A stretch of DNA of 64,000 bases from JBKEDC01 sp047975205. GTDB lineage: Bacteria > Bacteroidota > Bacteroidia > Bacteroidales > Prolixibacteraceae. Each line of letters starts with the position of its first letter. Position 1 is the first letter of the stretch. The notes under the pieces are model-generated. The model was not told the origin of the DNA. It saw nothing but the letters and a program-made list of their open reading frames with translations, and made no database searches. This document shows, piece after piece, positions 9,517 through 18,841 of the stretch. A program made the position numbers and the translations under genes. The stretch lies in the NCBI GenBank assembly GCA_047975205.1, contig JBKEDC010000012.1, forward strand, positions 62,001-126,000, in the 5' to 3' direction.

Positions 9517-11142
9517 TTAACTATAGAGGAATCGTTTTATTTTCATGGTTGGCGTTTTCTCGAAAGGAACGGGTTGTAGCACCACCATTTGCAGACGAGA
9601 AAATTTACTTACTTCTTCATTAATACTTTGCTGAATTTCAGCTAATACTTCATCAATTTTAATGTTTAAATCCTCTTTAAACTGTGTGTATTTTGTTTCT
9701 ATTTCCTCCAGATTTAAATGAACCATAGCAACAAGACGTCCTTTTTGCTGAAGTACCAATGATTCTAATACAAAGTCTTTGCGATTGATTAATGATTCGA
9801 TTTCTTCCGGATATATGTTTTCTCCGGTAGATCCGAGAATCATGTTTTTGATTCGTCCTTTGATATATAATTTTCCTTTGGAGAATTTACCTAAGTCACC
9901 GGTTTTAAACCAACCATCTTCTGTAAAAGTACCTTGAGTTAACTCCGGAGATTTATAATATCCTTTCATGATATTACCCCCTTTAGCTTGAATTTCCCCT
10001 TCTCCTGTCTTTGAATCGGCATTAGCGATTCTTATTTGCACACCTTCTAATGGTATACCTGTTGATTTAAAACGAACATTCTCGCCAACAGCACCAGCAA
10101 GCAGGGGAGAGCATTCTGTTAATCCATATCCAATAGCTAACGGAAATTTGGCATCCATTAAAAACCGTTCGGTTTCATTGTCGAGTTTAGCACCTCCAAT
10201 ACCGAAGAACCTGAGTTCTCCTCCGAATGTTTCGAATAATTTTTTGCCTGCAATTCTACTTAACACAATGCGAGTGGGGCGGAACTTATATAGAACTTTG
10301 GTTATCGAATTGCTATTTAATTCTTTTAATATCTTACCTCGGTATATTTTCTCGATAATAAGTGGAACAGAGAGCATGATCGTTGGCTTTACCTCTTTTA
10401 GTGCAGGTAATAAAATCTGAGGAGTCGGAGCCTTGCTGAGGTATTGCACGGAGCTGCCATATAACATAGGATAAATTAATCCGAGTGTATTTTCAAAAGT
10501 ATGCGAAAGCGGAAGAATAGATAAAAAGCGGTCAAACTCATTAATAGGTTGAAGGCTTTTGCATTTATATGATGTCCATACTAGATTTTTATGCGATAGC
10601 ATAACTCCTTTTGAAGTGCCGGTAGTTCCTGATGTATAAATAATCGAAACCAAGTCTTCTTCATCGATTGAAACATGTTGAAAGTCTGCGCTTGTAGCTT
10701 CGGCAATAACTTTATTCCCGTCAGGCGTAATTTCTTGCAACGTTTCCATATCAAACACACGGAGCTTAGGAAGTGCTTCCCTGTCAATTTTTGCCTCCAA
10801 TTGTTTGGAAACAAAAATGGCATCAACTTCACCGTGGGTTAAGATATTTGTAATTTCATTTGGTGAGAAATCAGGAAGGATAGGCACAACAACAGCCCCG
10901 GTAAAAGCTATGGAAAAAAACGAGATTCCCCAATTTGGCATATTTGAGCTCAAGATTGCAATTTTATTATTGCGATTATAACCTGCGGTTTGCAACTGAG
11001 CAGCTAAATTTTCAACCTGTTCCTGTACTTCTTTGTACGTGTAACTCTTTTTCCCGACAAAACCTAACGATGGACGATCAGAGAAGTTAGTGAAGCTTTG
11101 CTTTAAGGCTTCAGGCAGAGTTAGTGCTTCTTGTGTACTCAT
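9517..11142 (-). CDS. AMP-binding long-chain acyl-CoA ligase
   Basis: This ANL-superfamily adenylating enzyme probably activates fatty acids to acyl-CoA. The 541-residue protein shows the phosphate-binding loop (IIYTSGTTGTSKG, about residues 163-175), the GYGLTECSP motif, the hinge region 'DGWFKTGDLGKF', the 'NMILGSTGENIYPEEIE' segment, and a C-terminal lysine in 'PTMKIKRFLY'. Length and motif order fit the FadD/long-chain ligase group. The start MSTQEALTLPEALKQSF is supported by immediate homology-like content. It is a single gene ended by a hairpin. Substrate chain length cannot be read from sequence. Confidence 0.92.
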   Translation of the reverse strand: MSTQEALTLPEALKQSFTNFSDRPSLGFVGKKSYTYKEVQEQVENLAAQLQTAGYNRNNKIAILSSNMPNWGISFFSIAFTGAVVVPILPDFSPNEITNILTHGEVDAIFVSKQLEAKIDREALPKLRVFDMETLQEITPDGNKVIAEATSADFQHVSIDEEDLVSIIYTSGTTGTSKGVMLSHKNLVWTSYKCKSLQPINEFDRFLSILPLSHTFENTLGLIYPMLYGSSVQYLSKAPTPQILLPALKEVKPTIMLSVPLIIEKIYRGKILKELNSNSITKVLYKFRPTRIVLSRIAGKKLFETFGGELRFFGIGGAKLDNETERFLMDAKFPLAIGYGLTECSPLLAGAVGENVRFKSTGIPLEGVQIRIANADSKTGEGEIQAKGGNIMKGYYKSPELTQGTFTEDGWFKTGDLGKFSKGKLYIKGRIKNMILGSTGENIYPEEIESLINRKDFVLESLVLQQKGRLVAMVHLNLEEIETKYTQFKEDLNIKIDEVLAEIQQSINEEVSKFSRLQMVVLQPVPFEKTPTMKIKRFLYS

Positions 11143-11288
11143 AATTTTATTCTTTCATGGGTATTGTGCGCATCAATAATAATACATCGCACACAATCGC
11201 GATACAAAAATACTCAAAACGGTATATATTAATTAATTCATTAACAAGTTTTTTATATTTAAACCTTTTAATGCCGTCCAAGGTAACA

Positions 11289-11864
11289 TTATTTTTCCCA
11301 CGGACGTTCTTTGGCTGCATATTCCAACTGTTCATACCATGTTTTGCCGTATTTCTCAATCAAAGGTTCTTTTAAAAATTTATATACGGGCAATTTTTCA
11401 GCTCCGCCACATTTTCTTGCATCTTCACAAATGTCAACCTGTTCGTAATTAACGGCATCAAATTTGGAATATTCAGTGATGCGAATGGGGAAAAGATAAC
11501 AAGAAATAGGCTTACGAAAATTAACCTTTCCGGCACGATATGCTTTCTCGATGCCACACATCGTTATACCTTGCTCATTGCTATAAACATAGGCACAGGC
11601 TTCGTTGCTCATGAGGGGGGTAACAAGATCGCCATCAGAATCAATCATCGATGTGCCTTTTACCTCGACTAATTGCCTCCCTTCTGTTGTAATTTCATCT
11701 TTGAAATCATCATATATTTCTTCAATCTTCAGGGCTTCTTCTTGTGTAAGAGGAGCTCCTGAGGCACCAACTACACAACAAGCACCCTTACATTTTAATA
11801 AATCACATAAAAAATGTTCTTCAATCACGTCGAAACTTACAATTGTTTTTCCTATTTCAAGCAT
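11289..11864 (-). CDS. DUF3109 family protein
   Basis: This 191-residue cytoplasmic protein belongs to the conserved Bacteroidota family DUF3109, which has no established function. It is cysteine-rich, with 'CDLLKCKGACCVVGASG' near the N-terminus, then 'CAYV', 'MCGIEKAY', 'SCYLFPIR' and 'CEDARKCGG'. This is suggestive of a metal or Fe-S site and reminiscent of the YkgJ-type cysteine-cluster proteins. The start is taken at the ATG at 11864 (MLEIGKTIVSFDVIEE). The longer frame to 11957 would begin inside the gpmI terminator hairpin at 11923-11950 and adds a non-conserved leader. Confidence 0.85.
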   Translation of the reverse strand: MLEIGKTIVSFDVIEEHFLCDLLKCKGACCVVGASGAPLTQEEALKIEEIYDDFKDEITTEGRQLVEVKGTSMIDSDGDLVTPLMSNEACAYVYSNEQGITMCGIEKAYRAGKVNFRKPISCYLFPIRITEYSKFDAVNYEQVDICEDARKCGGAEKLPVYKFLKEPLIEKYGKTWYEQLEYAAKERPWEK

Positions 11865-11922
11865 AGTTTTTCTATTTTCAGAGCGAGCAAATTTAATTAA
11901 ATGAATCAGAGCACCAATAAAA

Positions 11923-11950
11923 AAGAGGCTCACAAAACTGTGAACCTCTT
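11923..11950 (-). terminator. terminator of gpmI
   Basis: Arms 11923-11933 and 11940-11950 form an 11-bp stem with one mismatch. Read on the minus strand it is followed by a U-tract (A-run 11918-11924). It lies 25 bases after the gpmI stop codon. Confidence 0.75.
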
Positions 11951-11974
11951 GAATCATGGTAATTTATAACCAGT

Positions 11975-13498
11975 CTATCGTTTGATAAGTACTTTTCCGG
12001 TCATATCGGCAGGAACTTTAAGTCCTATTTCCGTTAATAGTGTGGGGGCAACATCGGCCAATACACCATTTTCTACCGTTAAGTTTTTATCAGGACTTAC
12101 ATAAATGCAAGGCACCGGATTTAGTGAATGTGCTGTGTTCGGAGAACCATCAGGATTAACTTCGTTATCAGCATTTCCGTGGTCGGCAATAATTAGCACA
12201 TTATAACCGTTGGTTTTAGCAGCTTCAACCACTTCCTTAACGCAACCATCAACAGCTTCAACAGCAGCTTTTACCGCATCATACACTCCGGTGTGTCCTA
12301 CCATATCGCCATTGGCAAAGTTCAAGCAAACGAAGTCGGCAGCTTGCTTTTGCAATTCCGGAATGATAGCATCTTTTACTTTTAGTGCAGACATTTCCGG
12401 TTGTAGATCGTAAGTTGCTACTTTAGGTGAAGGAATTAAAATCCTAGATTCGCCGGGAAATTCGGCATCCTGACCACCGCTGAAGAAGAATGTAACGTGG
12501 GCAAATTTTTCAGTTTCGGCAATCCTGATTTGTTTTAATCCGGCTTTAGAAACGATTTCACCCATGGTATTTTTAGGATTCTCTTTCTCGAAGATTACAT
12601 TCACTCCTTTAAAATCGGCATTATATTGCGTCATGGTGTACCATTCTAAATTCATGGTTTTCATGCCGGCATCAGGCAAATTCTCTTGTGTGAAAGCCAC
12701 TGTTGTTTGGCGTAAACGGTCGGTACGGAAATTGAAGCAAATAACAACATCTCCTTCTTCAACGATACCAACAGGCTTATTGTTTTCAACCATCACGATT
12801 GGTTTAAAAAACTCATCAGTTACATCAGCATCATAAGAAGCTTGAATAGAGGCCACAAGATCGGTTGATTTTTCACCCTCACCCTTCGTATATAAATCAT
12901 AGGCTAGTTTTAACCTATCCCAGTTTTTATCACGATCCATTCCATAATAACGACCGATAAGCGAAGCAAATTTAGCATTTGTGCCATCTATTTGATGAAT
13001 GAAATCTTCTACGAACGCTTTGCCTGATTTAGGGTCAGTATCTCTACCGTCAGAAAGTCCGTGAACAAAAATATCTTTAACGCCAAGATCAGTACCCAAT
13101 TTACAAAGTGCAATGGCATGCGAGCTTAATGAATGCACACCGCCATTACCAATTAGTCCGATAAGATGTACTTTCTTATTGTTTGTTTTAGCATAAGAAA
13201 ATGCTTTTTGCAACTGAGCATTATCTTTTAACGTATCATCTTTAATAGCTTTGGTAATTTTTACCATATCTTGATAAAGCACTCTACCGGCACCGATATT
13301 GAGGTGTCCCACTTCAGAGTTCCCCATCTGACCATCGGGAAGACCAACATATTCGCCGGAAGCCATTAATTGAGAGTTAGGATATTCTTTAAGCAGAGAG
13401 TCCATGTATGGCGTGTTTGCATTAGCAATAACATCGCTTTTAGAGCCGTTGCCAATGCCCCAGCCATCAAGAATCATTAGTAATGTTTTTTGTGTCAT
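11975..13498 (-). CDS. gpmI: 2,3-bisphosphoglycerate-independent phosphoglycerate mutase
   Basis: This glycolytic/gluconeogenic enzyme interconverts 3- and 2-phosphoglycerate using two Mn2+ ions. The 507-residue length is typical. D11-G-W-G begins the alkaline-phosphatase-like metal site. The phosphorylated serine is S61 in MGNSEVGHLNIG. 'HGLSDGRDTDP' and 'GRYYGMDRDKNWDR' belong to the transferase domain, and 'ADHGNADNE' near residue 440 closes the metal site. It is a single gene with its own terminator and a candidate -7 box upstream at 13543-13550. Confidence 0.97.
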   Translation of the reverse strand: MTQKTLLMILDGWGIGNGSKSDVIANANTPYMDSLLKEYPNSQLMASGEYVGLPDGQMGNSEVGHLNIGAGRVLYQDMVKITKAIKDDTLKDNAQLQKAFSYAKTNNKKVHLIGLIGNGGVHSLSSHAIALCKLGTDLGVKDIFVHGLSDGRDTDPKSGKAFVEDFIHQIDGTNAKFASLIGRYYGMDRDKNWDRLKLAYDLYTKGEGEKSTDLVASIQASYDADVTDEFFKPIVMVENNKPVGIVEEGDVVICFNFRTDRLRQTTVAFTQENLPDAGMKTMNLEWYTMTQYNADFKGVNVIFEKENPKNTMGEIVSKAGLKQIRIAETEKFAHVTFFFSGGQDAEFPGESRILIPSPKVATYDLQPEMSALKVKDAIIPELQKQAADFVCLNFANGDMVGHTGVYDAVKAAVEAVDGCVKEVVEAAKTNGYNVLIIADHGNADNEVNPDGSPNTAHSLNPVPCIYVSPDKNLTVENGVLADVAPTLLTEIGLKVPADMTGKVLIKR

Positions 13499-13542
13499 GG
13501 TTGTATGTTTTGTGTTATAAACGGTTGTTATTTAAAACGGTT

Positions 13543-13550
13543 CAAAAATA
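13543..13550 (-). promoter_or_regulatory. candidate -7 box upstream of gpmI
   Basis: On the minus strand this octamer reads TATTTTTG, matching TAnnTTTG, 45 bases before the gpmI ATG. No clear TTG -33 element is visible at the usual distance, so confidence is low. Confidence 0.3.
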
Positions 13551-13664
13551 AACTTATTTTGGAAGCTTAAATATGATGAAGGCTTTACTATTTAGGGAAT
13601 TAACGTAAAGGAAACACCTTGTGCTTCTTTTGAATATTAATGATAACAGTAAAATTCTAAGTTC

Positions 13665-16103
13665 TTAAAGAGGGTCAACGTCAATGTAAATAGTTATATT
13701 GCTATTGTTTTTCTCTTTTTTGATCGCATTAATTTCTTCTACGATTATATTTTTAGCTGCACCGAGATGAGTATTTCTAGGAAGTTTAACCCATATTTCT
13801 TTTTGATATTGAGCTTGAATACGAGATACTAAAGGATATTCAGGACCGAGTACGTTTGTACTGAAGTAACGACGTAAACGATTGGCCAATATTTTTGCTG
13901 CCGGATTGAGTGTTTCTTTAAATCGATGTTTTAAAACTATTTTTAATATTCGATGGTAAGGTGGATAACGAAATAATTTCCGTTCCACTAAAGTTTGGTT
14001 AAATAGATCAATAAAATGATGTTGTTGCACCATCTTCAAAACAGGATGATCGATTTGACGCGATTGAATAACCACCAACCCCTGCTTGTTCCGCCGTCCG
14101 GCTCTACCACTAACTTGAGTGAGCATCTGGTAAGCTCGTTCATAAGCTCTGTAATCCGGATAATTAATAAGTTGGTCGGCACTTAATATTCCCACCACAC
14201 TTACATGCTCGAAATCTAGTCCTTTACTAATCATTTGAGTGCCTACTAGGATATCGAGATGTTTATTTTCAAAATCACTAATTATTTTTTGATAAGCATT
14301 TTTACTTCGAGTGGTATCTAAATCCATTCTCCCCACACGAGCATCGGGAAATAGTTTACCCACTTCTTCCATCACTTTCTCCGTACCAAATCCACGTGTG
14401 TGTATTTCCGTATTACCACAGTCGGGGCATTGTTTTGGAAAACTCATGCCCATACCACAATAATGACAGTTCAGGTAATTGAGCCCTTTGTGATAGGTTA
14501 AACTTACATCGCAATTTTGGCATTTAGGTATCCGTGAGCATTGCGAGCATTGAATGTATGGAGCATAACCTCGACGGTTTTGAAATAAAATGACTTGTTG
14601 CTTGCTTTTCAGTGCTTCATTTATAGCCGCATATAGTTCAGGAGTAAATAACGACTGCATTTCTTTTTTTCGTTCGGCTTCTTTCTCATCGGCAATTATA
14701 ATTTGAGGCAGACTTACGTTATTAAAGCGTTCGGTAAGTTTTACCAACCCATATTTTCCTGATTTAGCATTGAAATAGCTTTCAAATGAGGGAGTTGCTG
14801 AGCCCAATAACACCTTTGCCTGATGCTGTTGAGCCATAACAATGGAAACATCACGCGCATGATAACGTGGAGCAGGATCGAATTGTTTGTAAGATTGTTC
14901 ATGTTCTTCATCAACGATGATAAGCCCTAAATTAGAAAAAGGCAATAGCGTAGCCGAGCGGGCTCCAATTACGACTTTATATTGTTCTGTTAATGTTTTA
15001 TTCCAAATTTCTACACGTTCGCCATCATTAAAACGAGAATGATAAATTCCGGCTTCTTTGCCAAATGCTTTTTTTAATCTGCCTACTAATTGAGTGGTCA
15101 AACCGATTTCAGGAACTAAATACAGGGTTTGTTTACCCTGTGCCAAATTGTGGCGAATAAGTTCAATATAAATTTCTGTTTTACCACTTGATGTAACCCC
15201 ATGAAGCAAAACCGGTTTGTTTTGCTTATGTATGGCATTTATTTCATGAAAAGCGATTTGCTGAGCAGAACTCAGTTTATTGATTTTTAATGGTAAGTTC
15301 TCTTCGAAATCTAATCGATTGGTTTTTATTTCTATTGTTTGTAAAATTTCTTTTTTACAAAGTTCGCGAAGTATAGCATCAGAAACCTTACCTATTTCTA
15401 ATAACTTTTTTTTCTCCAACTTCTGCTGATTACAATCCAAGAATGAGCGAAGTAAATGATATTGCTTTTTGGCTTTTTGCAGTACACGGAGCGTTTCATT
15501 TAATAAGTTTTCATCATGCAAACGAGGTGCAAGCCGAATGTAAGTTGTTGTTTTTAAAGTTTGATTATTTCGTATAGTTTCTTCGGTAAGTAAGGTCTTT
15601 TTTTCCAGCAAATGCTTAATGATAGGTAAGGAAGATTTCTTGCTGAGAGACTTATTTATACTATGTACATTGCAGGGGCCTTCTTGCTTAAGTAAATCGA
15701 CAAGGCGTTGCTCATCGCCGCTTAATGATGATATGTCTCGGAAAGCTGAATTTAATGCAAATCGGGTTTCACTTTCCAGTTTCAAACTTGATGGGAGCGT
15801 AGCTTTATATACCTCGCCTAAAGAGCAACAATAATACCCACTCATCCACTTCCAAAGCTCTAATTGTTTTTCGGTAACAATCGGTACATCATCAAGTACT
15901 TCTTCAATCGGTTTGATTTCAAAGCCATTTGTGGGCTTATCATTATGAAGTCGATAAATAATGCCTGAATAAAATTTACGCTGTCCGAACTGAATGATAA
16001 CACGCATGCCTGTCTGCACCTGTTGCTGATAAATCGGTGGAATGCTGTATGTAAAAGCATTGCTCAAAGGCAAAGGCACAATAATATCGGCAAATATGGG
16101 CAT
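13665..16103 (-). CDS. priA: primosomal protein N' (replication restart helicase PriA)
   Basis: PriA is a superfamily 2 3'-to-5' helicase that reloads the replisome at stalled forks. The 812-residue protein has the N-terminal 3' DNA-binding domain ('FADIIVPLPLSNAFTYSIP'), Walker A in 'LLHGVTSSGKTEIYIE', and the DEAH-type box DEEHEQSYKQ. The eight-cysteine zinc region follows (CSQC..CQNC..CHYC..CPDC), then helicase motifs ending in 'QVSGRAGR'. All key motifs are intact and length is normal. It is followed 12 bases upstream on the same strand by ispH, so the two are probably cotranscribed. Confidence 0.97.
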   Translation of the reverse strand: MPIFADIIVPLPLSNAFTYSIPPIYQQQVQTGMRVIIQFGQRKFYSGIIYRLHNDKPTNGFEIKPIEEVLDDVPIVTEKQLELWKWMSGYYCCSLGEVYKATLPSSLKLESETRFALNSAFRDISSLSGDEQRLVDLLKQEGPCNVHSINKSLSKKSSLPIIKHLLEKKTLLTEETIRNNQTLKTTTYIRLAPRLHDENLLNETLRVLQKAKKQYHLLRSFLDCNQQKLEKKKLLEIGKVSDAILRELCKKEILQTIEIKTNRLDFEENLPLKINKLSSAQQIAFHEINAIHKQNKPVLLHGVTSSGKTEIYIELIRHNLAQGKQTLYLVPEIGLTTQLVGRLKKAFGKEAGIYHSRFNDGERVEIWNKTLTEQYKVVIGARSATLLPFSNLGLIIVDEEHEQSYKQFDPAPRYHARDVSIVMAQQHQAKVLLGSATPSFESYFNAKSGKYGLVKLTERFNNVSLPQIIIADEKEAERKKEMQSLFTPELYAAINEALKSKQQVILFQNRRGYAPYIQCSQCSRIPKCQNCDVSLTYHKGLNYLNCHYCGMGMSFPKQCPDCGNTEIHTRGFGTEKVMEEVGKLFPDARVGRMDLDTTRSKNAYQKIISDFENKHLDILVGTQMISKGLDFEHVSVVGILSADQLINYPDYRAYERAYQMLTQVSGRAGRRNKQGLVVIQSRQIDHPVLKMVQQHHFIDLFNQTLVERKLFRYPPYHRILKIVLKHRFKETLNPAAKILANRLRRYFSTNVLGPEYPLVSRIQAQYQKEIWVKLPRNTHLGAAKNIIVEEINAIKKEKNNSNITIYIDVDPL

Positions 16104-16115
16104 CGAGCTTGCTGT

Positions 16116-16967
16116 TTAAAATTTACGTATGAGTTCGGCTATTTCTTCCATCTGCCATTGGGGTGTTGAAGTTGCTCCGGTAATGCCTACTGATTGACAG
16201 TTTTCGAACCATTCTTTTTGCACATCAGAGGTTTGCGAAACAAAATGTGTTCGTTTATTCATTTTTTTACAATTTTGATACAAGGCTTTTCCATTGGAAC
16301 TTTTTTTTCCACTCGCAAATATAATGACATCATGCTGTGTGGAGAAATCCTTCACGTTGGGCATACGATGCGAAACTTGCCGACAAATCGTATCTTTTAC
16401 GGTAGTATTTACTTTTACATGATGACTTATTTTGTCTTTCAGCCGATGAAAATCGTCAAGGCTTTTAGTAGTCTGCGAGAAAACGAGAGTCGGTTTATTA
16501 AAATCGAGCAACTCGATATCTTCATCTTTTTCAATAACAATAGCTTTATTTCCGGTTTGTCCATTCAATCCTTTCACTTCGGCATGATCAACTTTTCCGA
16601 GTAAAGCTAACTGTCCCTCTTGTTTCTGAATAGTAGAGTAGCCCTCTCGCACTCTTCGTTGTAGTCTAAGCACTACCGGACAAGTACCATCGATAATTTC
16701 AATGTTATTTTTATCGGCATATTGGTAAGTTGTAGGAGGTTCGCCATGGGCTCGAAGTAACACTTTACAATCTTTCATCTTAAAGTATTGCTCATGATCA
16801 ATCGAAACCAAACCCATATCCTCCAGACGTTTTACCTCGACTTGGTTGTGCACAATATCGCCTAAACAATATATTTTTTCACCATGTTTTAAAAGTTGTT
16901 CTGCCTTTTCAATGGCACCAACCACTCCAAAGCAGAAACCTGATTTCTCATCTATTGTTACTTCCAT
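16116..16967 (-). CDS. ispH: 4-hydroxy-3-methylbut-2-enyl diphosphate reductase
   Basis: IspH performs the last step of the non-mevalonate isoprenoid pathway, giving IPP and DMAPP with a [4Fe-4S] cluster. The three cluster cysteines are visible as C12 (GFCFGV), C96 (DGTCPVV) and C195 (DTICRQVSHR). Substrate-binding histidines lie in 'IVHNQVE' (H40), 'RAHGEPP' (H74) and 'GKVDHAEVKG' (H128). At 283 residues it is the short form without an S1 extension. It lies directly upstream of priA and downstream of cmk on the same strand. Confidence 0.96.
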   Translation of the reverse strand: MEVTIDEKSGFCFGVVGAIEKAEQLLKHGEKIYCLGDIVHNQVEVKRLEDMGLVSIDHEQYFKMKDCKVLLRAHGEPPTTYQYADKNNIEIIDGTCPVVLRLQRRVREGYSTIQKQEGQLALLGKVDHAEVKGLNGQTGNKAIVIEKDEDIELLDFNKPTLVFSQTTKSLDDFHRLKDKISHHVKVNTTVKDTICRQVSHRMPNVKDFSTQHDVIIFASGKKSSNGKALYQNCKKMNKRTHFVSQTSDVQKEWFENCQSVGITGATSTPQWQMEEIAELIRKF

Positions 16968-17066
16968 TATAATCTGAGTAAGGATAAAATGAATTGTGTT
17001 ATTTTATGATGCAGAACGAATAACCTAACTGTTTGTTTAGCTTCTTGCCATTAAAATAAACCAAGA

Positions 17067-17765
17067 TTATACTATTTGAATAAGCTGTTCTGCTCTATGC
17101 AATATCCATTGGGTTTGTTCGTTTATATTCATTTCGCTGTTATCTAAAAGCAAAGCATCTGAAGCTTGTGCTAATGGACTTTCAGCTCTGTTCGAATCGG
17201 TGTAATCTCTATCGATAACATTTTGCAACACCTCATCGAAGCTCACCTTATTTCCTTTTGCAGTTAGTTCGTCATATCGGCGTTGTGCACGAACTTCCGG
17301 ACTTGCCGTCATAAATATTTTAAGCTCTGCATCGGGGAAAACTACTGTTCCGATATCCCTGCCATCCATAACAATGCCTTTAGCTCTTCCCATTTGTTGT
17401 TGCCGGGTAACCATAGCTTCGCGCACCTCTTTTATGGTAGCTACCAAACTTACATGTTGTGATACTTCCAGTTGTCGGATTTCTGTTTCAACAGATGCTC
17501 CATTCAAAAACGTTTCGTTGGTTCCATCGTCGGCATTAAACTGAAAAGAAATATGAATGTCGGGAAGGGCGGCAATTAACTTTGACGACTCCACATTTTG
17601 CCCGTGTATTAAATTATGATGCAAAGCATATAGCGTGACTGCACGATACATAGCTCCACTATCAATAAAAATATAGCCTAATTGCTGCGCAATAAGCTTG
17701 GCAGTGGTGCTTTTGCCACAGGAAGAATGCCCATCAACAGCTATCGTAATTTTTTTATCTTTCAT
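17067..17765 (-). CDS. cmk: cytidylate kinase
   Basis: Cytidylate kinase phosphorylates (d)CMP to (d)CDP in the cytoplasm. The P-loop is G12-H-S-S-C-G-K-S-T20. 'DSGAMYRAVTLYAL' forms the CMP-binding part, followed by 'GRDIGTVVFPDAELKIFMTAS' around the catalytic arginine and 'DYTDSNRAESPL' in the lid. At 232 residues the length is normal. It is separated by about 100 bases from ispH on the same strand, so it may share that transcript. Confidence 0.96.
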   Translation of the reverse strand: MKDKKITIAVDGHSSCGKSTTAKLIAQQLGYIFIDSGAMYRAVTLYALHHNLIHGQNVESSKLIAALPDIHISFQFNADDGTNETFLNGASVETEIRQLEVSQHVSLVATIKEVREAMVTRQQQMGRAKGIVMDGRDIGTVVFPDAELKIFMTASPEVRAQRRYDELTAKGNKVSFDEVLQNVIDRDYTDSNRAESPLAQASDALLLDNSEMNINEQTQWILHRAEQLIQIV

Positions 17766-18103
17766 GTTTGCAAATATAATGGAAATGGCTAAGAATATAG
17801 ATTCTAACTTGGAACGTAATGAGGAATTATTTTGGATAAGTGGTTTGAGTTTTTTTTCTTTAGTTTATTAAAACGCACTGAATGTCAGTTTGTTAATGTA
17901 TTTTAGGAGCTTTATCTTGCTATGTATGACATGAAATGGCATATTTATACACTATTCTCACGGAGTATGCATGTAATTTTGTATCTTATTAACTTTTTAT
18001 CGTAGCGAATGTATGTAATTTTAACATTTACAAACGATACTCGATTGCCGGAGCTGAAAAATAGCCTTAATTTTCTCCGCTCCTCCTAGAGAAAAGACCT
18101 AAT
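17766..18103. other. intergenic region, no gene seen
   Basis: These 338 bases are AT-rich with frequent stops on both strands. A weak stem (CGGAG at 18049-18053 with CTCCG at 18075-18079, plus an A/T inner stem) lies downstream of the YkgJ-type gene and might be its terminator. Near the cmk start, TATATTTG on the minus strand (17771-17778) resembles a -7 box. Nothing else is supported. Confidence 0.4.
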
Positions 18104-18628
18104 TTACCAATCTAACTTACAAAGTTCTTTACAGATTTCAAACACAACAGGGCATATCTCACAATTCTTTTGAGTAAGCTTCAGAATTTGAAATATTCTA
18201 GCCCTATCTGTATGTGGATACTCTCGACAAGCACGAGGACGGTTATCATATACAAAACAATAATTGTCGGCTGAAAGAAATGGACAAGGTGTCTGTTTAA
18301 AAACATAATCATAATCTTCATCTCGATAAAGATATTTTTCAATAAAATCAGCTGATTTCATTCGCTCAGCTTTAGCTAACCGCTCCATATCTTTATCGAT
18401 AACAATCGGACTGATACCCTTACAACAATTTGCGCAATCTAAACAATCGAACTCATCAAAAGCTTCGTTGTGCAATCGATGCACGATGTCATCCAGGTTT
18501 TTAGTTTTTTTCTTGCGTAGTTTCTGAAATAAGGCATCGAATTCACGATGCCTATTTTTAGTTTCTTCTCTAAGCTCTTTCAGGCTTCGATATATTATTT
18601 TATTCACCGTATTTAATTTGAGCTCCAA
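18104..18628 (-). CDS. YkgJ family cysteine-cluster protein
   Basis: This 174-residue protein has the YkgJ/UPF0153 cysteine pattern: 'CLDCANCCKGISP' near the middle, then 'CPFLSADNYCFVYDNRPRACREYP' split over two short conserved blocks, and a C-terminal 'CEICPVVFEICKELC'. Members are thought to bind zinc or an Fe-S cluster, and the biochemical role is not established. A charged, helical N-terminus precedes the cluster. It is a single minus-strand gene, with sufS divergent on its upstream side. Confidence 0.85.
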   Translation of the reverse strand: MELKLNTVNKIIYRSLKELREETKNRHREFDALFQKLRKKKTKNLDDIVHRLHNEAFDEFDCLDCANCCKGISPIVIDKDMERLAKAERMKSADFIEKYLYRDEDYDYVFKQTPCPFLSADNYCFVYDNRPRACREYPHTDRARIFQILKLTQKNCEICPVVFEICKELCKLDW

Positions 18629-18841
18629 AGGTAATAATACGAGCCAATCATCTGCAAACTCTATTGATCAAAAAACGACCGGCATCTTCTTTTCTGTTAT
18701 AGTGTAAATTTGCTATCGTCTGAATCTTCGGTCGTTGCCGGGCTTTTTCTTCCAAAGAACTGAAGCTGCTGAAAAATAGGAGAGAGTTGGCTGGAAATTC
18801 AACTGATATCATTAAGTTTGTAAACCTTAAACATAAATGTA

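Noticed and set aside
11865..11957. Upstream extension of the DUF3109 protein
   Set aside because: The longer start would lie beside or inside the gpmI terminator hairpin, and the extra residues are not part of the family.
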